Source: Elymus sibiricus
Lineage: Eukaryota; Streptophyta; Magnoliopsida; Poales; Poaceae
Direction: 5' to 3'
NCBI GenBank assembly: GCA_039707655.1
Contig: CM077674.1
Coordinates: forward strand, 239,545,904 to 239,609,903
Length of the DNA stretch: 64,000 nucleotides
Shown: positions 22,445 through 33,948 of the stretch, piece after piece
How positions within the stretch are numbered: position 1 is the stretch's first letter
How the letters are laid out: the number at the start of each line of letters is the position of its first letter
Notes under the pieces: generated by a model
Told to the model about the DNA's origin: nothing
The model's database searches: none
The model's input: only the letters and a program-made list of their open reading frames with translations
Made by a program: the position numbers and the translations under genes

Positions 22445-23958
22445 TGATACGTCCATTTTGCATCTTGTTTTCATACAAGTATTTATTATATTTTGAAGCA
22501 TTATTTCACTTTATGATACAATTTTTATGCCTTTTCTCTCTTAAATTACAAGATTCATATCAAGAGGGAGAATGCCGGCAGCAGGAATTCTGGACCGGAA
22601 AAGGAGCAAAACAAAGGCATATATTTTCCAGACTCCAAATGACCTGAAAATTTACGGAGAATTATTTTGGAATATATGTGAATTATTGGCGAAGAAACTA
22701 CCAGAGGAGGGCCCACAGCTGAGCCACAAGCTCAGGAGGCGCCCCTCGGGCGCGCCACGTGAGCTTGTGGCCCCACCAGCCGTCCTCCGTGGCCCATCTT
22801 CTACTATATAACCCTATTTCCCCTAGAAAAAAACTCAAGAGAAGACTTTTGGGACAAAGCGCCACCGTCTCGAAGTGGAAACAGGGTCAGGAGCACTTTT
22901 GCTCTCCGGCGAAGTGATTCCGCCGGGTAAACTTCCCTCCGGGAGGGGGAGATCGAAGCCATCGTCATCACCAACGTTCCTCTCATCGAGGGAGGACCAA
23001 TCTTCATCAACATCTTCACCAGCACCATCTCATATAAAACCCTAGTTCATCTCTTGTGTTCAATCTCTGTCTCAAAACCTCATATTGGCACCTGGGGGTT
23101 GCTAGTAGTGTTGATTACATCTTGTAGTTGATGCTTGTTGGTTTATTTGGTGGAAGATCATATGTTCAGATCTTTGATGCTATTCAATACCCCTCTGATC
23201 ATAAACATGAATATGAGTTGTGAGTAGTTACTTTTGTTCTTGAGGACATGGGAGAAGTCATGTTATAAGTAATCATGCGATTTTGGTATTCGTTCAATAT
23301 TTTGATGATATGTATGTTGCTATTCCTTTAGTGGTGTCATGTGAACGTCGACTACATGACACTTCACCATACTTGGTCCTAAGGGGAGGCATTGGGGTGT
23401 AACAAGTAGATGATGGGTTGCGAGAGTGACATAAGCTTAAACCCTAGTTTATGCATTGCATCGTAAGGGGCTGATTTGGATCCATATGTTTCATACTATG
23501 GTTAGATTTATCTTAATTCTTCTTTCATAGTTGCAGATGCTTGTGCGAGGGGTTAATCATAAGTAGGAGGTTTGTTCAAGTAAGAACAATATCCTAGCAC
23601 CGGTCCACCCACATACCAAATTATCAAAGTAATGAACGTGAATCAACTAAACATGATGAAAGTTACATGATGAAAATCCCGTGTGTCCTCGAGAACACTT
23701 TGCTTATTATAGGAGAACTTTCCGGCTTGTCCTTTGCCATCAAAAGGATTGGGCCACCTTGCTGCAGTCTTTTACTTTACTTGTTTTCTACTCATTACAA
23801 ATTATCTAATCACAAACTTATCTATCACTGCTACTTTCAGCCTTTGCAGAGATTACCTTACTGAAAACCGCTTGTCATTTCCTTCTGCTCCTCGTTGGGT
23901 TCGACACTCTTACTTATCAAAAGGACTATGATTGATCCCCTATACTTGTGGGTCATCA
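22445..23958 (+). repeat. 5' LTR of element E
   Basis: 1514 bp with TG...CA ends. A likely TATA box (tatataa, 22805-22811) sits about 360 bp in. The GC-rich palindromic stretch 'gagcttgtggccccaccagc' region precedes it by about 50 bp. Confidence 0.9.
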
Positions 23959-23969
23959 AGACTCTTTTC

Positions 23970-23987
23970 TGGTGCCGTTGCCGGGGA
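23970..23987 (+). promoter_or_regulatory. Primer-binding site of element E (tRNA-Asp type)
   Basis: TGGTGCCGTTGCCGGGGA lies 11 bases after the LTR, one C-to-T change from the canonical Athila-group site. Confidence 0.85.
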
Positions 23988-24058
23988 GTGAAGCGCCTTT
24001 GGTAAGTGGAAATTGGTAAGGAAACATTTATATTACGTGCTGAAATTTACTGTCACTT

Positions 24059-25805
24059 ATGGATATGGAAAGTAATCCTTTGAGGGGCTTGTTCGGGATA
24101 TCTTCACCTCGAATGGAAGCTACAAGAGTTGCCCCTCAACCTTCACAACACGCCTATAGAAACTATTTATTTTGAAATCCCTTCGGGTATTCTTGAGAAA
24201 TTGCTGGCTAACCAATATGATGGAACCTCACACCCTGATATGCATCTGATCTTTATAGATGAGGTTTGTGGATTATTTAAGCCTGCTTGTTTGATAGGGG
24301 ATGAAGTCAAAAGGAAGGTATTCCCTTTATCTTTGAAGGGAAAAGCAATATTATGGTACAGGCTAATGGATAATATTGAATATTAGGATTGGAACAGAAT
24401 GAAGCTGGAATTTCATCCGAAATTTTATCCCATGCACTTGGTTCATCGTGATCAGAATTATATATCTTACTTCTGGCCCCGTGAAGGTGAAAGCATCGCT
24501 CAAGCTTGGGGGAGGCTTAAATATATGATGCATATTTTCCCCAACCATGATTGGAAGAGGAATGATATTACAAAACTTTTATGGGCGGCTTTCTGATATT
24601 GATCGTACAATGCTTGATACTTCTTGTTCTGGATCCTTTATGAATAAATCTATTGAACATAAATGGGATCTTCTGAAAAGGATTAAACGCAATTCTGAAG
24701 ATTGGAAGATCGACAAAGATAAAGGGTGAGGTATAAATTTATAGTATGATTGTGTTAAGTCTTTTGTTGAAACAAATGCTTGCCATTCGTTTAGTGAAAA
24801 ATATGGCCTTGACTTTGAGATAATAGCTAAACTATGTGAATCCTTTGCTGGTCATGTTGATCTTCCTAAAGAAAAATGGTTTAGGTTGCATTAACCTATT
24901 GAAGAGGTTAAGGAAGAACCAATAGTTGCTAAAATTGAAATAATTATCTATGCTTCTAATCCAGTTGTTCCTGCTGCTTACATTGAAAACCCCCCTTTTC
25001 CTGTTAGGATAAAGGATCATGCTAAGGCTGCAACTGTTGTTCATAAGAGTGACAATAGAACATTTACACCTCCTGAACAAATTAAAGCTGATCCAAAATT
25101 GCAATGGTTAAAGATCTATTGGTTGATGATGTAGATGGGCAAGTGATATATCTTGACACGGTTTCTACCAGAATTGTTAAGGAAATAGAATATGAACAAG
25201 ATAGAATAGACAAAAGTGAACCCATTGTAGGCTTGCCTATTATTGCTGTTAAGATTGGAGATCATTGCTATCATGGTTTATGTGATTTGGGTGCTAGTAT
25301 AAGTGCTATTCCGCAGACTTTTTAAGATGAAATTAAGCATGATATAGCACCCGTTGAATTAGAAAAGAATGAGTGCACTATTAAACTAGCAAATAGGAAC
25401 ACTATTGCACCTCTTGGAATTGTACGGGACGTTGAAGTCTTGTGTGGTAAGATCAAATACCCCGCTGATTTCCTAGTACTTGGAACGGAGCAGGACATAT
25501 TTTGTCCTATTATATTTGGTAGACCTTTCTTGAACACTGTTGGAGCTAAAATTGATTGCACTAAGCAAGTAGTCAAGATTACTTTTAATAGTGTGTCTCA
25601 TGAGTTTAATTTTTTCAAGTTTAGTAAGCAACACCATGAGGCAGTGAAACCTGTTAGAGATGAAATTATTGGTCTTGCCTCTATAGCTGTACCGCCTACT
25701 GATCCTTTAGAACAATATCTGCTAGAACCTGAAAATGATTTACACATGAATGAAAGAAATGAAATAGATAGGATACTCTCAGAACAAAGGCCTATCCTCA
25801 AGTAA
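24059..25805 (+). pseudogene. gag-pr: Gag-protease region of element E, decayed
   Basis: The frame starts MDMESNPLRGLFG, as in F, and encodes a Gag of the retrotransposon capsid type (GILEKLLANQYDGTSHPDMH; WNRMKLEFHPKFYPMHLV). The retroviral-type aspartic protease has its catalytic motif CDLGASIS at 25281-25304. Gag would build the cytoplasmic particle and the protease would mature it. The frame is broken by an early stop after the 'NYLF' shift near 24166. It also has TAG at 24384, frame changes near 24540-24600, TAG and TAA codons around 24727-24745 and TAA in the phrase LH*PIEEVK near 24893. TAA occurs again at 25323, where F has Tyr, and at 25803. F is a useful comparison because it is open over most of this stretch. 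Confidence 0.85.
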
Positions 25806-27370
25806 AATTTGCCAGTTGAAATTTTAGGGGATCCTCCCCCACCTAAGGGAGACCCTATCTTTGAATTGAAGAAATTGCCTGATACTTTGAAATATGCTTA
25901 TCTTGATGACAAAAAGATATATCCTGTTAGTATTAGTGCTGACCTTTCAGTGCATGAAGAAAAGAGATTATTGAAACACCGAGGAAGCATGGTGCTGCTA
26001 TTGGATATACTCTTGATGATCTCAAAGGCATTAGTCCCACTTTATGCCAACACAAAATTAATACTGAGAAGGACGCTAAACCAGTTGTGGATCCTCAAGG
26101 TCGCCTCAATCCTAAAATGAAAGAGGTGGTAAGAAAAGAAATATTAAAGCTTCTGGAAGTAGGTATAATCTATCCCATAGCTCATAGTGATTGGGTAAGC
26201 CCTGTTCATTGTGTTCCTAAGAAAGGAGGTATCACTGTTGTTCCAAATGTTAAAAATGAACTCGTCCCCAAAGGACTATTATTGTTTATAGGATGGTTAT
26301 TGATTTTAGAAAGTTGAACAAGGCTACTAGAAAAGATCATTATACTTTGCCTTTAATTGATCAAATGCTAGAGAGACTAGCTAAACATACACACTTTTGT
26401 TTTCTTGATGGCTACTCTGGTTTCTCTCAAATGCCTGTGTCACAAGCAGATCAACAAAAAAAATACTTTCACTTGTCCTTTTGGAACCTATGCTTATAGA
26501 CATATGCCTTTTGGTTTATGTAATGCACCTGCTACCTTTCAAAGATGTGTGACTGCTAAATTCTCTGATTTCTATGAAAAAATCATTGATGTATTCATGG
26601 ATGATTTTTCTGTTTACGGAACTTCTTTTGACGATTGTTTGAGCAATCTTGACAGAGTTTTGCAGAGATGTGAAGACACAAACCTTGTCTTGAATTGGGA
26701 GAAGTGCCACTTTATGGTGAACGAAGGCATTGTCCTCGGCCATAAAATTTTCGAAAGAGGTATTGAGGTAGACAAAGCTAAAGTTGATGCAATTGAGAAA
26801 ATGCCATGCCTTAAAGATATTAAAGGTATAAGAAGTTTCCTTGGTCATGCTGGTTTCTATAGGATATTTATTAAGGATTTCTCCAAGATTTCTAGGCCTC
26901 TTACCAATCTTTTGCAAAAACATGTTCCATTTGTTTTTTAATGATGAATGTGTAGAAACCTTTGAAATACTTAAGAAAGCTTTAGTTTCTGCACCTATTG
27001 TTCAACCGCCAGATTGGAACTTACCATTTGAAATTATGTGTGATTCTAGTGATCATGTTGTTGGTGCTGTCCTAGGCCAAAGGGTTGATAATAAATTAAA
27101 TGTTATCCATTATGTTAGTAAAACCTTGGATGGTGCTCAAACAAACTATGCCACCATTGAAAAAGAATTTTTAGTAGTAGTATTTGCTTGTGACAAGTTC
27201 AGAGCTAACATTGTTGATGCTAAAGTCACTATACATACTGATCGTGCTGCTATTAAATATCTTATGGAAAAGAAGGATGCTAAACCTAGGTTGATTAGGT
27301 GGGTGCTTTTATCGCAGGAATTTCATTTGCATATAGTCGATAGGAAGGGAGTTGAAAATCCTGTTGCTGA
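25806..27370 (+). pseudogene. pol: Reverse transcriptase and RNase H region of element E, decayed
   Basis: The reverse transcriptase reads through IIYPIAHSDWVSPVHCVPKK and RKLNKATRKDHYTLPLIDQM, then MPFGLCNAPATFQR. Its catalytic motif is FMDD (26594-26605), the form usual in Athila-type elements in place of YVDD. The RNase H part follows (ICMCDSSDHVVGAVLG-like stretch near 27038, YATIEKEF, HTDRAAIKYLM) and ends at NPVADNLS (27358). Frameshifts occur around 25980, 26270-26300, 26455 (A-run) and 26935 (T-run). The protein would copy the element RNA into DNA inside the particle. No intact polymerase is encoded. Confidence 0.9.
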
Positions 27371-28821
27371 TAATCTGTCTATAATGGAAAATGTTCTTGA
27401 TGACCCACTTCCTATTAATGATGATTTCTCTGATGAGCAATTAGCTGTAGTACATGCAAATGCTTCTCAGAATAATCCTTGGTATGCAGACTATGCTAAT
27501 TTCATTGTTTCCAAATACATACCACCTAGTTACACATACCAACAAAAGAAAAAGTTCTTCTATGATTTAAGGCATTACTTTTGGGATGACCCACTTATTT
27601 ATAAAGAAGGGGTAGATGGTATCATTAGACGTTGTGTACCTGAGCATGAACAGGATGATATCCATTGGAAGTGTCATTCTGAACCATATGGAGGACACCA
27701 TGCAGGAGACTGCACTGCACAAGGTATTACAATCTGGTTTTTATTGGCCTACTCTCTTCACGGACGCATGTAAGTTTGTCCTTTCTTGTGATAAATTTCA
27801 AAGAATTGGTAATATTGGTAGACTTTAGGAAATGCCTATGAATGATTCACTCGTTATTGAACCATTTTATGTTTGGGGTTTTGATTATATGGGATCTTTT
27901 CCTTCCTCCAATGGGTACACACATATTCTAGTTGCTATTGATTTTGTCACTAAGTGGGTAGAACCTATTCCAACCAGTAGTGCTGGTCACAACATTTCTA
28001 TTAAAATGCTTAAGGAAGTTATCTTTCTGAGGTTTGGAGTCCCTAGATATTTAATGACTGATGATGGTTCCCATTTTATTCATGGTGCTTTCCGTAAGCT
28101 TCTAGCTAAATATGATGTTAACCATATAATTGCATTACCTTATCATCCTCAGTCTAGTGGGCCAGTTGAATTGAGTAACCATGAAATAAAATTGATATTG
28201 CAAAAGACTGTTAATAGATCAAGGAAGAATTGGTCTAAGAAACTTGATGATGCACTATGGGCTTATAGAACTGCTTGTAAAAATCCCATGGGCATGTCTC
28301 CTTATAAAATGGTCTATGGAAAAGCATGTCATCTACCACTAGAATTAGAACATGAGGCTTATTGGGCAATTAAGGAACTCAACTATGATTTTAAGGTTGC
28401 CGGTGAAAAGAGGTTATTTGATATTAGCTCTTTAGATGAGTGGAGAACACAAGCTTATGAAAATGCTAAATTGTTTAAAGAAAAGGTTAAAAGATGGCAT
28501 GACAAAAGAATACAAAATGAGAATTTAATGTCGGTGATCAAGTTCTATTATACAATTCTCGTTTCAGATTTTTTGCAGGAAAAACTTATCTCCAAATGGG
28601 AAGGTCCCTATATCGTCGAGGAAGTTTATCGCTCCGGAGCCATCAAATTCAACAATGCCGGAGGTACAAACCCTAAACTGGTAAATGGTCAAAGAATTAA
28701 ACATTACATCTCAGGTATGCCACTTAACATAGAAACAAATATTGTTCACTCAACAACACCGGAGGACTACATAAGGGAAACCTTATGGAACGCTCCAGAA
28801 TCTGAAATAGAAGAGGTATGA
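27371..28821 (+). pseudogene. int: Integrase region of element E, decayed
   Basis: The N-terminal zinc-binding stretch reads CHSEPYGGHHAGDCTA and, after a frame change near 27720, SCDKFQRIGN. Compared with F (SCDECQ), the last zinc Cys is lost. A TAG at 27826-27828 separates it from an open 329-codon stretch (27832-28821) holding the catalytic core: GFDYMG, TDDGSHF and VELSNHEIK supply the D, D and E. In the C-terminal part about 23 residues (from after KRIQ to QEK) are read out of frame between two compensating indels. The core would insert the cDNA into chromosomes. The lesions predict an inactive protein. Confidence 0.9.
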
Positions 28822-29139
28822 GATCCCAAAAAGTTACCGACTCCAAAATTACCAAAAAGATACTTTTTGTGCGTTTTGCAATATTTTAGAATTTTGGAAA
28901 TTAATAACCACTCAGGAAAGTGCTCGAGGGGGAAACAAGCCCAGGTGGCGCGCCCCCTAGGGCGCGCCACGTGAGCTTGTGACTCCCTCATACGTTTCCT
29001 CGACTCTGTTTTTGTTTCGTAGACTTGTTCTACAAGTAGAAAAATTCATTATATATACTTCCCAATGTTTTGACCACAGTATCGCGAGTTTTCCCTCTGT
29101 TCTTATTTTGGGCTGTTTTTCTGACAGATCTAGATCGCC
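28822..29139 (+). other. Spacer before the third ORF of element E
   Basis: AT-rich sequence shared with F 41589-41860. It ends in a pyrimidine tract and 'ctgacag' (29121-29127), a plausible splice acceptor just upstream of the ORF3 start. This would fit expression from a spliced RNA, as proposed for the env-position ORF of Athila elements. Confidence 0.45.
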
Positions 29140-29635
29140 ATGGCACCATCGAGCTCCTCCAAGGACAAGTTCTTTGAGAAGCTCATCAACCCCTACCTTC
29201 CGGAGGTGATGAAGCACCCCCAAACCATGGAGTTCCGCGATGGAGTGCTTCACGTCTGGGACGTTTAGGGATCGAAGCAGGAGGGGAGCGAGAAGGCCAG
29301 GCTAGAAGCTGTGGAGCAGGAGATCTTCAAGTGCAAGGGCATGGTGGAGCGTGGAATTTGCACTAATCAGTCCATGTTCATGGATTTTGTTCGTGATCAG
29401 AAGAACAGCGGTGATCTCGTCTCCAAGCTTCAAGATCAAATTGAATATCTTCTAGATCTATGATCTCCAAAACCAAAACTGTGAGTATGAATACAGGTTC
29501 AAGAACATGAGTATGGCTGCAGAACTCAGGATTCCGAAGACTCGTTCATCCTTCTATAATGGAGCACCTATGCCTTGGAAGAAGGAGGAGCAACCCATGC
29601 CATCATCACCACCACCACCAAAGGAGGAGAATTGA
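29140..29635 (+). pseudogene. Third ORF of element E (env position, unknown function), broken
   Basis: ATG at 29140 opens MAPSSSSKDKFFEKLINPY. A TAG at 29266-29268 interrupts it. The same frame then continues as a charged, probably helical region (KARLEAVEQEIFKCKGMVER; DLVSKLQDQIEYLLDL) to a TGA at 29461. A one-base shift leads to a final section ending MPSSPPPPKEEN at 29635. The restored length would be near 165 residues. No signal peptide or membrane segment is visible, so an envelope role is not supported. A coiled-coil or structural protein is more likely. The equivalent ORF in F is different in sequence except for the Pro/Lys/Glu-rich end. Confidence 0.6.
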
Positions 29636-31178
29636 GCAACGGGTATGGGCACCACCCTTAGCTTGTTCCAAGCTTGGGGAGGTGCCCCAGTATCGTATCA
29701 CCATCACTTTTTATAATTATCTATCTTAGTTCGATCCTTAGTTATTTCGTGATTTAGAAGAATAAAAGTTTTTAGTATGATCTATTTTTGAGTGATTGCT
29801 TTTGGTGATCTATCTATGTAATTGAGTGTGAGAGTTATATAATAAAGATTAGTTTGACTTTGTGTCATTTTCCCATGATCCAATCATAGCAATGAAAAGA
29901 ATGAAAATAAAAAGAATCATATGCTAGTCTTATGGGAGAGTAATGACTCCACATATAAAAAGTGTGATGAATAAAAATATTGAGATCTAGCAAACATAGA
30001 GTTGGTCTTTGATGCAATTCATGAAAAGATGGTAAAAGAAGAGAGGCCTCACATATAGATATATCATCTTGGACATCCTTTATGATTGTGTAGCTCTCTT
30101 TAATTATTTCCAAACTTGATCAAATGGTTGAAGTTGGACAAGGAAGCAAACATAATGAGTCATGGATGTTTGCATTCACATAGAAGTTATATTTCCTTTG
30201 ATCCTATAATATGTGGTGCTTGATTATAACCTTTTGCTAGCCAAAAATTTCTACACTAAGTAGAGATACTACTTGTGCATCCAAACACCTTTGAACCCAG
30301 TTTCTTGCCATGAGAGTACACCATACCTACCTATGGATTGAGTAAGATCCTTCAAGTAAGTTGTCATCAGTGCAAAGCAATAAAAATTGCTCCTAATTAA
30401 GTGTTGTGTGGGAGAAAATAAACTTTGTACGATCCTGTGATGGCAAAGAAATAAAAGCGACGGACTGCATAATAAAGTTTGCTATCACAAGGGGCAATAT
30501 AAAGTGACGTTCTTTTTGCATTAAGGGTATGCACATCCAAATGAAAATGCGCATGACAACCTCTGCTTCCCTCTGCGAAGGGCCTATCTTTTACTTTTTA
30601 TTTTGCAAGAGTCAGAAATAACTTCCCTTATTCCATCCTTATTTACTCTCCACCTGGCAAGCATCATATGGTAGAGAAAGATCTAGAAATATATATCTAG
30701 TTGAATGCAATAAACCATGGATTATTATTGTTAACATTATCCTTGAGATAAGTAAGTTGGGAGGTGAAATTATAAACCCCCATCTTCCTATGTGTCCGAT
30801 TGAGATTGTTTTGCTCTATAAATATGCTCTGAGAGTTAGCAATCATGGAAGACGATATGACGGTTGAGTATGTGAAGCTTGCTAAACAAAAAGCTCTTAT
30901 ATAGACTCTTCTCTAACATTATGAATAGTAATTGGATTGATGACTAATGATACGATTGCTTAGTTTTCAAGAAAGTTTGTTATCATACTTGATCATTATG
31001 GATGAATTGTTACTTGATCATGAGAAGTATATGACAATATGTTGCTGCAATGATAATGAACATGATGCTTCTATGCCCGTATTTTGTTTTTATCGACACC
31101 TCTCTCTATTTACATGTGGACATGATTATCAAGTTCGGCATTCGCTTGAGGACAAGCGAGGTCTAAGCTTGGGGGAGT
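29636..31178 (+). other. 3' spacer and polypurine tract of element E
   Basis: About 1.5 kb of AT-rich non-coding DNA, collinear with F 42440-43995 and starting with a conserved 'gccccagtatcgtatcacca' phrase. It ends in the polypurine tract 'aagcttgggggagt' (31166-31178, as read across the line), which primes plus-strand synthesis directly before the 3' LTR. No ORF is supported. Confidence 0.7.
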
Positions 31179-32687
31179 TGATACGTCAATTTTGCATCAT
31201 GTTTTCATACAAGTATTTATTATGTTTTGAAGCATTATTTCACTTTATGATACAATTCTTATGCCTTTTCTCTCTTAAATTGCAAGATTAATCTCAAGAG
31301 GGAGAATGCCGGCAGCAAGAATTCTGGACCGGGAAAGGAGCAAAACAGAGGCATATATTTTCCAGACTCCATATGACCTGAAAATTTACGAAGAATTATT
31401 TTGGAATATATGTGAATTATTGGCGAACGAACTACCAGAGGAGGGCCCATGACTGAGCCACAAGCTCAGGTGGCACCCCCCTTGGGGGTGCCCCGTGAGC
31501 TTGTGGCGGCATCAGACGTCCTCCATGGCCCATCTTCTGCTATATAACTCCATTTACCCTATAAAAAATCAAGAGAAGACTTTTGGGATGAAGCGCCGCC
31601 GTCTCGAGGTGGAAACGGGGGCAGGAGCACTTTTACTCTCCGGCGGAGCGATTCCGTTGGGGAAACTTCCCTCCGGGGGGAGATCGAAGCCATCGTCATC
31701 ACCAACGTTCCTCTCAACGAGGGAGGACCAATCTTCATCAACATCTTCACCAGCACCATCTCATCTAAAACCCTAGTTCATCTCTTGTGTTCAATCTTTG
31801 TCTCAAAACCTCATATTGGTACCTGGGGGTTGCTAGTAGTGTTGATTACATCTTGTAGTTGATGCTTGTTGGTTTATTTGGTGGAACATCATATGTTCAG
31901 ATCTTTGATGCTATTCAATACCCCTTAGATCATGAACATGAATATGAGTTGTGAGTAGTTACTTTTGTTCTTGAGGACATGGGAGAAGTCATGTTATAAG
32001 TAATCATGTGATTTGGTATTCGTTCATTATTTTGATGATATGTATGTTGTTATTCCTTTATGGTGTCATGTGAATGTCGACTACATGACATTTCACCATA
32101 CTTGGGCCTAAGGGAAGGCATTGGGGTGTAACAAGTAGATGATGGGTTACGAGAGTGACAGAAGCTTAAACCCTAGTTTATGTGTTGCGCCATATGGGGC
32201 TAATTTGGATCCATATGTTTCATGCTATGGTTAGATTTATCTTAATTCTCCTTTCGTAGTTGCGGATGCTTACGAGAGGGGTTAATCATAATTGGGAGGT
32301 TTGTTCAAGTAAGAACAGCACCCTAGAACCGGTCCACCCACATACCAAATTATCAAAGTAATGAATGCGGATCAACTAAACATGATGAAAGTGACATGAT
32401 GAAAATCCCATGTGTCTTCGAAAACGCTTTGCTTATTATAAGAGAACTTTTCAGGTTGTCCTTTGCCAACAAAAAGATTGGTCCACCTTGCAGCACTCTT
32501 TTACTTTACTTGTTTGCTACTCGTTACAAATTATATTATCACTAAACTATCTATCACCACTACTTTTAGCCTTTGCAGAGATTACCTTACTGAAAACCAC
32601 TTGCCATTTCCTTCTGCTCCTCGTTGGGTTCGACACTCTTACTTATCGGAAGGACTATGATTGATCCCCTATAGTTGTGGGTCATCA
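31179..32687 (+). repeat. 3' LTR of element E
   Basis: 1509 bp, starting TGATACGTCAATTTTGC and ending ATAGTTGTGGGTCATCA, followed by the tcgct duplication. The TATA-like 'gctatataac' is at about 31540-31549. Confidence 0.9.
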
Positions 32688-32692
32688 TCGCT

Positions 32693-33948
32693 CTCTAATT
32701 GGTTGCTTCTCAATCTTATTGCTAGGCTTCACCCATATTAAGCGAGAATGCTGCTTGTGCATCCAAAATCCTGAAACAAAGTTGTGTCGTAAGAGTCCAC
32801 CATATCTACCTATATGTGGTATTACCCTGCCATCCCAAGTAAATTTGTGTGTGCCATCTTTAAACCTTCAAATGAACATCCGATTTGTGTACCCGTGCCG
32901 CTCATGGAGCGATGGGGTGGTTAATATCTTCCATGCTAAGTGTGTTTTACTCACCGATGAGAGTTTATTCACTCGTTAACCTTGAGGGAGGCTTGTAAAT
33001 GGGATGCCCAGTCCTGCTTAACTTACTAAAAATAAAAATAAAACTCCCCCGGGAAAGTTGATTGATTGGAGGGCACCCATGGATTTGGCTAGCCATGGCT
33101 TGTGTTTGCATGGTTGTTGGGGGAGCAAAACCTTTTTTGTTATGGGAACCGCCATTAACGTGTTCAGCATGGAAGATATTGAAAACCTTTGTCATGACAT
33201 TGAAATGAAAAGTGCACCACCCAAAATGCAATTATCTCTGTTTTAAAATCCTAAGCTCTAGCTACTCTGCAAATCTTTGCTTCCCTCTACGAAGGGCCAT
33301 TCTTTTACTTTCATGTTATTTACTTTTATTGTGAGTCATTACCTTCTCATTCAAGCACCATTTCAGAGAGCGCTACTGTCATTCTTAGTTTAACATGCAT
33401 AGGGTCTATTTAATGTTGGGTGTGAGCATGACTGGATGTTTTCTACCCTGAATTACAATGTTTAGTCACCGCTTGAACTTTGGAGGTGTTGTGCATTTAT
33501 GTTTTGCGGTCTCAGAAAGGGCTAGCGAGATACTTCATTATCACATTATGATATGTTGAACTTAATGAAATGATGTTACTTGTTATTAGCATTATACTCC
33601 CTCTATCCATATATATATATAGGGTCTAATGCATTTTTAAGGGTACCTTTGACCATATATTAGAGCAATAATATATGGCATGCAAGTTACACAAAGCATA
33701 ACGTCAAATTCATACTTGAAAGGAGCTTCCACGATTTAACTTTCACATAATACATCTCATATACTATTAATTTTCTCACTAGTCAAAGGCGGTCTCAAAA
33801 AACACGTTAGACCCTATATATATGGATGTAGGGAGTAATTGCCTATGTGATCAAAGGTTTGTTCTATTATAGCATTCCACATCAAAAATTATTCTTTGTT
33901 TTATCATTTACCTACTCGAGGACGAGCAGGAATTAAGCTTGTGGATGC
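32693..33948 (+). other. Non-coding interior of element C, right part
   Basis: C resumes after E. The phrase 'ggagggcacccatggatttg' (33068) and the 'acgaagggcc' phrase (33289) have minus-strand counterparts in H (about 46480 and 46210), so C and H share this spacer type. It holds a Stowaway MITE at 33597-33835. It ends with 'ctcgaggacgagcaggaatt' and the polypurine tract 'aagcttgtggatgc' (33935-33948). Confidence 0.65.
33597..33835. mobile_element. Stowaway-type MITE in element C
   Basis: A 239 bp AT-rich insert with inverted ends 'ctccctctatccatatatat' and its complement 'atatatatggatgtagggag', flanked by TA on both sides (33595-33596; 33836-33837). The CTCCCTC terminus and TA target site are the Stowaway (Tc1/mariner) signature. 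The inverted match extends about 30 bp ('gggtctaa' against 'ttagaccc'). It has no coding capacity and inserted after C. Confidence 0.92.

Larger units (their letters stand above)
22445..32687 (+). mobile_element. Element E: full-length Athila-like Ty3/gypsy retrotransposon
   Basis: The 10,243 bp from TGATACGTCCATTTTGC to GTGGGTCATCA are flanked by a perfect 5 bp duplication, tcgct (22440-22444 and 32688-32692). The 5' LTR is 22445-23958 and the 3' LTR 31179-32687. Over the first ~260 bp the LTRs differ at about 12 to 13 positions. The order of parts is primer site, Gag-protease, reverse transcriptase, RNase H, integrase, a third ORF, long spacer, polypurine tract. This order, the tRNA-Asp primer and the FMDD polymerase motif place it in the Athila group. 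All its ORFs carry stops or frameshifts. Confidence 0.92.

Noticed and set aside
29140..29635. Envelope glycoprotein at the env position
   Set aside because: No signal peptide, no membrane anchor and no Cys pattern in the ORF3 of E or F; only position suggests env.
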